The notes below the pieces were generated by a model that did no database searches, had not been told where the DNA came from, and saw only the letters and a list, made by a program, of their open reading frames with translations. The position numbers and the translations under genes were made by a program. Shown in pieces: positions 53,380 to 61,281 of a stretch of 64,000 bases of DNA (within the stretch, counting starts at the first letter, position 1; each line of letters opens with the position of its first letter). Origin of the DNA: Gramella sp. AN32 (GTDB lineage Bacteria > Bacteroidota > Bacteroidia > Flavobacteriales > Flavobacteriaceae); contig NZ_QEYO01000002.1 in the NCBI RefSeq assembly GCF_023718305.1, positions 310,001-374,000 on the forward strand, given 5' to 3'.

Positions 53380-56300
53380 CTATTCCCCGGGAACGGGTTC
53401 AAGAGAAGGAACATTTTCTTCTTTTCTAAATTTTTCAGAAGCCCACATTTTAATTCTCATAGCTATATAGAATAATACCGGTACAATAATTAGGGTAAGG
53501 AAAGTTGCCACCATCAAACCATATATGACGGTCCAGGCTAAAGGTCCCCAAAAGATCACATTATCACCACCCATATAAATATGCGGATTGAATTCACTAA
53601 ATAATCCAAAGAAATCGATATTGAGACCAATTGCTAAGGGTATTAGCCCCAAAATTGTGGTAATCGCGGTCAATAATACAGGTCTTAACCTGGCCTTCCC
53701 TGCCAGTATGATTACAGCTAACAATTCATCCTTCGGTAAAAATTCGCTCTCATCAAGATCTAGTATATTTTTTCTTCTATCTATCAAAAGTTGGGCATAA
53801 TCGAGGAGCACCACTCCGTTATTCACCACAATTCCCGCGAGCGAAATAATTCCCATCATGGTCATCATAATTACGAATGCTGAACCGGTGATTACAATCC
53901 CACCAAACACACCAATTAAACTTAGGAAAATTGCGATCATAATGATCAAGGGTTTGGAAATGGAGTTAAACTGGAAAATTAAGATCAGGAAGATCAAACC
54001 AAGTCCGCTGAAAAACGCTCCCATTAAAAACGCCTGTTGTTTGTTCTGCTCTTCGATTTGCCCGGTATAATCAACAGAAATATTCTCGGGCAGGCCTTCA
54101 AAAGCCTGCATTTCATGCTGAATTTGAGCTACCGCCGCGCCGGCATCTGTATAACCCGGCGATAATGCTGAATAAACAGTTACCACCCGTCGGGTATCCC
54201 GATGTTTAATGGTACTAAATCCGGAATTATTGGATTTGCTTGTCACTGCTGAAAGCGGGATTTCGCGCAACTCCCCGGTATTGGTTCTAAAGGTTAAACT
54301 TTGGTTGAAAAGAGCGCTGGAATTATATCTACTGTTTTCATTAAAACGCACATAAATATCATAATCTTCCCCGGCTTCTTTATAAATCCCTGCTTTGGTT
54401 CCAAAAATTGAATTTCTAAGTTGCTGTCCTACCTGTCCTGCACTTACTCCCAATTCACCGGCTTTTGCACGATCAATTTCAACTTGCATGGAAGGCTTGT
54501 CTTTATTCACATCAATCTTCAATTCATCAATTGCAGCAATGTTTTTGCTGTTGATGAATTCCCGCATTCTCTCTGCGGTATTGATCAATTCATTGTAATC
54601 TTCCCCTTCCAGTTCAATATTAATAGGAGCACCTGTAGGGGGACCATTTTGATCTTTTTCCACGGAAATTAGCACTCCGGGGTAAATTCCAACCAATGCT
54701 TCCTGTACTTTTTGTCTTAAAAGCTCACTGTCCTTTCCTTCTCTATATTTATATTCCCGCATAGTCGCGGTAATCTTACCCTTATGGGGCATTTCTGCGG
54801 CAGAGCCACCATCGGTTTGGGGATTTCCGGCACCTTCACCCACCTGGGAAACAGCACTCTCAACCATAAAATTATAACCGTCATCCATGTATTCCTCCGA
54901 GTTTAAAACAGAATAAACCTTCGTTTCTATTTCTTTGGTGATGGCATTGGTTTTTTCAATATCTGTCCCTTCAGGATATTCAATATAAACGATGATCTGG
55001 TTGGGCTTGTTATCAGGAAAAAATTCAACTTTAGTCCTTTGCGAAGCAAGTGACGCTCCAAAAGCAACAAATGCACCAATCAGTAATAAAAACGTAGCTC
55101 CAACCAGCCAGTAGGGTCTTTTTCTTTTAAAAGATGAGGTCAATTTTCGTTCATACCAGTTTTCAAGTTTAGCCAGCGAATTGTCCTGAAAATTATTTGC
55201 AGCTTTCCTTAGCCATAATCGGTAAACCCAAAGCATGATAGCGGTGAAGATCATGAGACTTCCGAGCCCACGATATTCTCCTCCAAATAATAAGATTAAC
55301 AGCCCGATCCCGGCAACAATTGCTGAAATTTTTATGATTCTTGAAATAGGCATATCCCGGTCTTCCGTGGTCATAAATTGGGACACTAAAACCGAGTTAA
55401 AGAATATGGCCACAAATAAGGACGAACCCAAAACTATAGAGAGGGTGATTGGGAAGTAAATCATAAATTCCCCCATGATTCCCGGCCAGAGCCCCAAAGG
55501 GATAAAGGCTGCCACAGTAGTTGCGGTAGAAATTATAATGGGAAAAGCAATTTCTCCAATTCCTTCTTTTGCGGCATCAAGCCTGGACATTCCTTCTTCA
55601 TCCATCAAACGATACACGTTCTCTACAACCACAATCCCATTATCTACGAGCATTCCCAGCCCCATAATCAATCCGAAAAGGATCATGGTGTTCATGGTGT
55701 AACCTAATTGGTTAAGGATCATAAGCGACATGAACATGGACATGGGAATGGCAAATCCCACAAAAAGCGCATTTTTGAATCCCAGGAAGAACATTAAAAC
55801 CGTCACCACCAGAATGATCCCGAAAATAATATTATTTACCAGGTCGTCTACCTGACCAATGGTTTGTGAAGACTGGTCGTTTGTAATTGTCACCTGAAGA
55901 TTTGAAGGAAAAACATTTGCCCTGGCATCTTTAACAATTTCTTCAATTTGTTCTGCGGCCTGCACCATATTTTTTCCCGCACGTTTTTTAACATCCAGCA
56001 TCACCACGCGATCGCCAAATTCACGCGCATAGGTAGTCCTGTCTTTATCCTGAAAAGTAACATCAGCGATATCCCTTAAATAAACCGTGTTACCGTTTTC
56101 AGATTTTACTACGAAATTCTCCAGTTCTGAAGGTTTATCGATCTCTCCAATAATTCGAATCGTTCTACGCTGACCACTGGTTACATAATTTCCCGCACTC
56201 ATGGTCATATTTCCATTTGAAATTGCACTGGAAACATCCTGAAAACTTACGGAAGAAGCCATCATTTTATAAATATCAACGGCAACTTCAACTTCCATAT

Positions 56301-56886
56301 CCTGCGCACCACGAATATCTACCTGCTTGATCTGCTGAATATTCTCAATTTCATCCTGAAGATATTCTCCATATTCTTTTAATTTCTGAACAGGATAATC
56401 TCCTGAAATATTAATATTCAGAATAGGCATTTCTTCGGAAAGGCTTAATTCAAAGACATTCGGTTCAACTTTGGCGCCGTTGAAGGTTGGCCAGTCTTCA
56501 CTACTCGTTTCAGAATCTACCTCATCCTTAATTTTCTGTTTAGCAAGCTCTACGGAAATTCCTTCGTCAAATTCCACAATAATCATGGAATAATCTTCTT
56601 GTGAAGAAGAGGTGATCTCCACAACATTACTCACCGTTTTTAATTGATCTTCCAAAGGATTGGTGATCAGTTTTTCGATGTCTTCCGCAGTATTCCCGGG
56701 ATAGATGGAACTTATATAGACTTTAGTTTCCTTTACTTCGGGAAAACTTTCCCGGGGCATAGAGAAATAAGCGGTGATCCCAAAGAACAGAATCAGGATC
56801 ATCGCAATGTAGATCGTGGTTTTATTCTTTATTGCCCATGAAGAAAGGCCAAATTCTTTCTCGGTTACTTTTTTATTTTTTGCCAT
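53380..56886 (-). CDS. RND efflux permease (HAE1-type)
   Basis: 1168 residues, longer than the 1,040-1,050 of AcrB because of extra residues near 540-590 and a C-terminal tail. It is the inner-membrane pump of a tripartite system. The helical core has two copies of the 6-helix unit. The proton-relay helix reads GMLVDNGIVVVENVYR, with D-N in place of the AcrB D-D pair, as in SwrC-like relatives. Substrate is not predictable. Last gene of the efflux operon, 9 bases after the adaptor gene. Confidence 0.93.
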   Translation of the reverse strand: MAKNKKVTEKEFGLSSWAIKNKTTIYIAMILILFFGITAYFSMPRESFPEVKETKVYISSIYPGNTAEDIEKLITNPLEDQLKTVSNVVEITSSSQEDYSMIIVEFDEGISVELAKQKIKDEVDSETSSEDWPTFNGAKVEPNVFELSLSEEMPILNINISGDYPVQKLKEYGEYLQDEIENIQQIKQVDIRGAQDMEVEVAVDIYKMMASSVSFQDVSSAISNGNMTMSAGNYVTSGQRRTIRIIGEIDKPSELENFVVKSENGNTVYLRDIADVTFQDKDRTTYAREFGDRVVMLDVKKRAGKNMVQAAEQIEEIVKDARANVFPSNLQVTITNDQSSQTIGQVDDLVNNIIFGIILVVTVLMFFLGFKNALFVGFAIPMSMFMSLMILNQLGYTMNTMILFGLIMGLGMLVDNGIVVVENVYRLMDEEGMSRLDAAKEGIGEIAFPIIISTATTVAAFIPLGLWPGIMGEFMIYFPITLSIVLGSSLFVAIFFNSVLVSQFMTTEDRDMPISRIIKISAIVAGIGLLILLFGGEYRGLGSLMIFTAIMLWVYRLWLRKAANNFQDNSLAKLENWYERKLTSSFKRKRPYWLVGATFLLLIGAFVAFGASLASQRTKVEFFPDNKPNQIIVYIEYPEGTDIEKTNAITKEIETKVYSVLNSEEYMDDGYNFMVESAVSQVGEGAGNPQTDGGSAAEMPHKGKITATMREYKYREGKDSELLRQKVQEALVGIYPGVLISVEKDQNGPPTGAPINIELEGEDYNELINTAERMREFINSKNIAAIDELKIDVNKDKPSMQVEIDRAKAGELGVSAGQVGQQLRNSIFGTKAGIYKEAGEDYDIYVRFNENSRYNSSALFNQSLTFRTNTGELREIPLSAVTSKSNNSGFSTIKHRDTRRVVTVYSALSPGYTDAGAAVAQIQHEMQAFEGLPENISVDYTGQIEEQNKQQAFLMGAFFSGLGLIFLILIFQFNSISKPLIIMIAIFLSLIGVFGGIVITGSAFVIMMTMMGIISLAGIVVNNGVVLLDYAQLLIDRRKNILDLDESEFLPKDELLAVIILAGKARLRPVLLTAITTILGLIPLAIGLNIDFFGLFSEFNPHIYMGGDNVIFWGPLAWTVIYGLMVATFLTLIIVPVLFYIAMRIKMWASEKFRKEENVPSLEPVPGE

Positions 56887-56895
56887 TTTGTTCGT

Positions 56896-58059
56896 TTAAT
56901 AGGTGATGATTTTTACCTTCTGGCCTTCTTTTACGCTACGCGCACCTTCTTCAATGATCATATCGCCATCTTCAAGTCCGTTAAGGATTTCGATCTTATC
57001 GCCTTGGGTTTTTCCTGTTTGTACGATCAGCTGTTTTGCTTCGGCATAATCGCCTTCAACATTTTGCAGGACATATAAATATTGCTGACCATTGGCATTT
57101 TCAGAAATAATACTTTGAGGTACTAAAATCGCATTATCACTGGTGTAATCATTGATCTTTACTCGTGCGGTAAGGTTGGGTTTAATGTTCCGGTTTTTAT
57201 TGGGAACATCTATTTCCGCATTAAAAGTTCTGTTGTTGGGATTGATATAACTTCCCGTTTGTTTCACTTTTGAATCAATGGTATCTCCAAGCACCGGGAA
57301 ATAGACCTGCACTGATTTACCTTCGGTAACATCGGCGATATAGGTTTCAGGAACATCGGTTTGAATGTACATATCATCCAAGTTCACGATGCGCATTACC
57401 GGAGTCTGGCCCGGGCTAACTACACTTCCCTGTTCCGTAATAATCTCATCAATATTTCCTGAAAAAGGAGCAGTTATGGTGGATTTCGCTAACTGACTTT
57501 TCATTTGATTTACCGCGCTTAGCTGTGCTTCATAGCTGGATTTGGCCTGTAAATACTGAATTTCACTTCCAATTTGCTGGTCCCATAATCTTTTCTGGCG
57601 CTCAAAGGTAGTTTTGGCAAGTTCCATTTGGATCTCCTGCTGCGCGACCTGTTGGCTCATCCCGCCATCATCGATTTTTGCCAGTAACTGGCCTTTGGAA
57701 ACTTTTTGTCCTTCCTGTACATAGAGACGTTGAAGAATTCCGCCGATTTCAGCATTAAGAACCACATTTTTCCGGGTTTCTACACTTCCCTGAAGTTCAA
57801 GAAAGTGATTGAAATTCTCAGATTTTACTTCATAAGCCGTAATTAATGGGACATTTTTCTCTGGATTGATTTCCTTTAAACGCGCATCCAGTTTTTTAAT
57901 TTCGGTGTCCATTTCCTTCATTTCGGCGGTAAGGGCATCACGTTTTTGCTGGATTTTCTCTGCATCATTGCTTTCCAGTAAAGCCTGGGTAGATTTTTCT
58001 TCTTTATTTCCGCAGGCGGCAAGAATAAAAATAAAGCTGATATATATTAATTTTTTCAT
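56896..58059 (-). CDS. RND periplasmic adaptor (membrane fusion) lipoprotein
   Basis: 387 residues. Lipobox LAAC with Cys16, then a coiled-coil at about 25-70, a lipoyl-like and beta-barrel core (GGILQRLYVQEGQKVSKGQLL, ITAPFSGNIDEIITEQGSVVSPGQ) and a membrane-proximal domain. It joins pump and outer-membrane channel. The gene lies between the channel and the pump in the typical order and starts 10 bases after the tolC-like gene. Confidence 0.94.
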   Translation of the reverse strand: MKKLIYISFIFILAACGNKEEKSTQALLESNDAEKIQQKRDALTAEMKEMDTEIKKLDARLKEINPEKNVPLITAYEVKSENFNHFLELQGSVETRKNVVLNAEIGGILQRLYVQEGQKVSKGQLLAKIDDGGMSQQVAQQEIQMELAKTTFERQKRLWDQQIGSEIQYLQAKSSYEAQLSAVNQMKSQLAKSTITAPFSGNIDEIITEQGSVVSPGQTPVMRIVNLDDMYIQTDVPETYIADVTEGKSVQVYFPVLGDTIDSKVKQTGSYINPNNRTFNAEIDVPNKNRNIKPNLTARVKINDYTSDNAILVPQSIISENANGQQYLYVLQNVEGDYAEAKQLIVQTGKTQGDKIEILNGLEDGDMIIEEGARSVKEGQKVKIITY

Positions 58060-58069
58060 TGTATAGAAA

Positions 58070-59446
58070 TTAGTCGTTTTTGGTATAGGTTCTTGTATCT
58101 AATAAATTTTCCAGAGTGACTTTAGCGGTGATCACGTCCAGCATAGATTGCAGATAATCCTGTTGCGCGGAATATAACTGCCGCTGCGCTTCGCTTAATT
58201 CGAAACTGCTCGCAATCCCTTCAAAAAATTTGATCTGGTTTTTATTTTCAATTCTTTCAGCCAGTTCCAGGTTCCTCTGGGCATTTTTATAATTTTCCAG
58301 GCTAAATTCATATTCACTTTTGGCGGTATTGATTTGCCTTTTTACTTCATTTTCAGTTCTTTCCAAATCGATCAACGCCTGCTCGTATTCAATTTCACGT
58401 TGCTGTGTCCTGGAGCTGCGCATGCCACTACTAAAAATTGGAATATTTAAGCTTAGACCTAAAATGGATTGGTCAAAATATTCCTGGTTTCCATTTAAGA
58501 AAGTAAAGCGTTCGCTAAATCCCTGGTATCCATAATTTACAAATCCGGTAAGCGTGGGCAAAGCCTTGGCTTTTTGTAAGCGAACCTGAATTTGGGCATT
58601 ATCTGCTGTATTTTGTGCGATCCTGTAATCTATATTTTCTTCAATAGGAATTGTTTGATTGAGTAGGGAGAGGTCATAATACTTCATGGAAAGCTGCTCG
58701 AGATCATCGGTTAAATAAACCCTGTCTTCCACGGGAATTCCCAGCGTCATATTCAACATTTCATAGGCAATATCCCTCATTCTCTGGCTTCGGCTAAGAT
58801 TAATTTCGAGGCCCAGTGAGGTGATCTCCAACTGCTCCACATCTTCCTGCTCGGTTAATCCATTTTCATAGATCTGCTGGGTTTCCCTGTAATTCTTATT
58901 GATTGTCTCCAGGTTTTTCTCGAAAATAGTCACACTTTCTTCAGCAAGGAGCACATTTCCATAGGCATTAATAATCGCTTCTTTTATCTGTAGATTGGTT
59001 TTGGTTTTGGCATTTTTAGAAATCTGCAATAAGGTTTGCACAGATTGTACACCAACAATATAAGAACCATCAAAAATCAACTGGTTCCATGTTGCTGTAG
59101 CGTTGAGGTTTTGTTTGGTTCCAAAAGTCACGGGAACAAAAGTTCCGGGTTCACCGCCGGTAATCTCTGCAGGAAGTAAAGTTACTGGTTGCTTCAGAAA
59201 ATTCTGGTAATCTACATTTCCGCTAATTTGAGGTAATCCCTGGGAGATGATCTCCCACTTTTGCTTCAATGCTTTATCTACTTCCTTTTGGGCAATCCTG
59301 GTCTGGTAACTATTCTTAATTCCAAATTCGATGGCTTCACTTAGACTAAATGAGTACGTTTTGGTCGTGTCTTCCTGGGCGAAAACTCCCACGGAAAGCA
59401 TGACGAAAAGATGAATGAAGAGAATCTTTTTATTTTTCATGTTCAC
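58070..59446 (-). CDS. TolC-type outer-membrane efflux channel
   Basis: 458 residues with a signal peptide ending at VFAQED. Two OEP repeats of helical hairpins and strands (KEVDKALKQKWEI, SQGLPQISGNVDYQN, LLAEESVTIFEKNLETINKNY) follow the TolC plan. The frame opens with ATG at 59446, overlapping the TetR gene by 17 bases; ATG at 59440 (MKNKK) is an equally good start. It is the second gene of the operon. Confidence 0.93.
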   Translation of the reverse strand: MNMKNKKILFIHLFVMLSVGVFAQEDTTKTYSFSLSEAIEFGIKNSYQTRIAQKEVDKALKQKWEIISQGLPQISGNVDYQNFLKQPVTLLPAEITGGEPGTFVPVTFGTKQNLNATATWNQLIFDGSYIVGVQSVQTLLQISKNAKTKTNLQIKEAIINAYGNVLLAEESVTIFEKNLETINKNYRETQQIYENGLTEQEDVEQLEITSLGLEINLSRSQRMRDIAYEMLNMTLGIPVEDRVYLTDDLEQLSMKYYDLSLLNQTIPIEENIDYRIAQNTADNAQIQVRLQKAKALPTLTGFVNYGYQGFSERFTFLNGNQEYFDQSILGLSLNIPIFSSGMRSSRTQQREIEYEQALIDLERTENEVKRQINTAKSEYEFSLENYKNAQRNLELAERIENKNQIKFFEGIASSFELSEAQRQLYSAQQDYLQSMLDVITAKVTLENLLDTRTYTKND

Positions 59447-60035
59447 TTATAAATTCTTCAAGTTTTTTAATTCCTTTAGGCGTACAAATCGCTCTTAAAT
59501 GATATTCCAAAAAATTTTCCATTAAATATTCTTCGGTATATTCGTCTGCTGAAAAAAGATTTTTATCTTTTATTCCCATCATTCCCAGGAAATGCAACCG
59601 GGTTATAAATTGAACCGGAACAGTTTCACGGTAATACCCTTCTTTAATGCCGCGTTGCAAATTTTCAACCACGCACTTTTCTAAAATGTAGAATTGTTTT
59701 TCCTTAATAGATTCGAGAATCTTGGGGTAGTATTTTTGCAACTGGTAATGAGGGGAGGTTTTCTCACCTTTTAGATTGTGCAATACAAAACGTTTGATCG
59801 AATAATTTTCAATAATTGGATTTTCCTGTCGGTTCCTAATATCTTCAATGCCCGTATTAATTTTTTCTAAAAGATGAGTTGTTGTTGCCTGTACGAGTTT
59901 AGTCTTCGTGGAAAAATGGGCATAAATAGTTTTTTTAGAGATCCCCATTTTCTCCGCAATATCATCCATGGTCACGCTCTTGAACCCGAAGGTTAAAAAA
60001 AGCTCTGCCGCCGTTTCTAAAATCTTTTCTCTCAA
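59430..60035 (-). CDS. TetR-family repressor of the efflux operon
   Basis: 201 residues from a TTG start. No ATG would keep the HTH intact, and the predicted transcription start is only 11 bases upstream. The N-terminal HTH is REKILETAAELFLTFGFKSVTMDDIAEKMGISKKTIYAHF in composition, with the recognition helix near ISKKTIYAHF. The rest is a ligand-binding helix bundle. It is the first gene of the operon, so it most likely represses its own promoter and the pump. An inducer cannot be named. Confidence 0.92.
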   Translation of the reverse strand: MREKILETAAELFLTFGFKSVTMDDIAEKMGISKKTIYAHFSTKTKLVQATTTHLLEKINTGIEDIRNRQENPIIENYSIKRFVLHNLKGEKTSPHYQLQKYYPKILESIKEKQFYILEKCVVENLQRGIKEGYYRETVPVQFITRLHFLGMMGIKDKNLFSADEYTEEYLMENFLEYHLRAICTPKGIKKLEEFISEHEK

Positions 60036-60050
60036 TTGCTAAATTTTCGG

Positions 60051-60091
60051 CAAATATAACACAGGAAACTTTAAAAACAATAAAAGTTTCC
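60051..60091 (-). promoter_or_regulatory. Efflux operon promoter with overlapping palindromic operator
   Basis: On the minus strand TTG (60078-60080), 19-base spacer and perfect -7 box TATATTTG (60051-60058). The inverted repeat GGAAACTTT (60064-60072) and AAAGTTTCC (60083-60091), ten bases apart, flanks and covers the -33 element, exactly where a TetR-type dimer would block polymerase. Confidence 0.65.
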
Positions 60092-60125
60092 AAAGTTTTA
60101 CTAAGATTTAATAGAAACATACAAT

Positions 60126-60154
60126 TTGAATTATTTCCAATAATGGTATTTTAG
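60126..60154 (+). promoter_or_regulatory. Promoter of the polyprenyl synthase gene
   Basis: TTG (60126-60128), 18-base spacer and TATTTTAG (60147-60154), one base off consensus. Start near 60159, about 14 bases before the ATG. Confidence 0.45.
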
Positions 60155-60172
60155 CGGAAAATTTTCAGAAAC

Positions 60173-61147
60173 ATGCTTTCTATTTCCCAGTATCGAGAGG
60201 CTATTACCAATTATCTTAGTGAAAAAGTGGTCGTAAAAAAACCTGAAAATTTATATGAACCGATGGTTTATATTTTAAAACAGGGAGGAAAGCGTTTACG
60301 GCCGGTTTTGGTTTTAATGGCGACTGAAATTTTTGATGGTGATCATCGTAAAGCTTTGGATGCCGCTCTGGCCATTGAAATCTTTCACAATTTCTCCCTT
60401 GTTCATGATGATATTATGGACGATGCTCCTTTAAGAAGGGGAATGAAGACGGTACACGAGAAATGGGATTTGAATACGGGAATTCTTTCCGGAGACGCGA
60501 TGCTCATCAATGCCTACCAGCTTTTTGAAAATTATGAAGGGGATATTTTTAAGCAACTCGCAAAATTATTCACCAAAACAGCAATTGAGGTTTGTGAAGG
60601 GCAGCAGTATGATATAGACTTTGAAACCCGCGATTACGTGAGTATTGAAGATTATTTACTGATGATCGAATATAAAACTGCGGTATTAGTGGGAGCTTCT
60701 TTACAAATGGGCGCTATCATTGCTGAAACTTCTGAAGATTGCAAAAATGCTATCTATCAATACGGAAGGCTTTTGGGCATTGCTTTTCAGCTTCAGGATG
60801 ATTATTTAGATGCTTTTGGCGATCCTAAAACCTTCGGAAAGCAATCTGGCGGGGATATTATCGAAAACAAAAAAACTTTCCTTTATCTAAAAACTTTAGA
60901 AGCCGCCAACGATAGTGAAGCACAACAACTTCAGCATTTATACAGCATAAGTCCCGGGGATAATTCAGCAAAAATTGAAGCGGTAAAAAGTTTATTTGAA
61001 TCCAGTGGCGCGGCAGAAATGACGCGAAACGAGATTAAAAAATATACGGAAAAAGCTTTTTCAGTTTTAGAAAAAATCAACATCCCTGCTGAAAAAAAAG
61101 AACCACTTAACAAATTTGGGATGATGCTTATGGAAAGGGAAGTCTAA
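60173..61147 (+). CDS. Polyprenyl synthetase (isoprenyl diphosphate synthase)
   Basis: 324 residues. First Asp-rich motif DDIMD at 79-83 and second DDYLD near 210 chelate Mg for condensation of IPP onto allylic primers. The residues just before the first motif (FSLVHDD) are small, consistent with medium or longer chains than farnesyl. It resembles the IspA/geranylgeranyl class used in quinone or carotenoid synthesis; chain length cannot be set without homology. It is divergent from the efflux operon. Confidence 0.9.
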   Translation: MLSISQYREAITNYLSEKVVVKKPENLYEPMVYILKQGGKRLRPVLVLMATEIFDGDHRKALDAALAIEIFHNFSLVHDDIMDDAPLRRGMKTVHEKWDLNTGILSGDAMLINAYQLFENYEGDIFKQLAKLFTKTAIEVCEGQQYDIDFETRDYVSIEDYLLMIEYKTAVLVGASLQMGAIIAETSEDCKNAIYQYGRLLGIAFQLQDDYLDAFGDPKTFGKQSGGDIIENKKTFLYLKTLEAANDSEAQQLQHLYSISPGDNSAKIEAVKSLFESSGAAEMTRNEIKKYTEKAFSVLEKINIPAEKKEPLNKFGMMLMEREV

Positions 61148-61281
61148 TCTTCACCGAGTTCTTCATTGTTAAATTTCCTATAATCCCATAGAGAATTATC
61201 ATAAAGCCTAGGAGCTGTTTTTGCTAAAAATTGTATTTTTGTTCTGTTTTTATAACAAAAGAAACATAGGTTTCAAACTTT

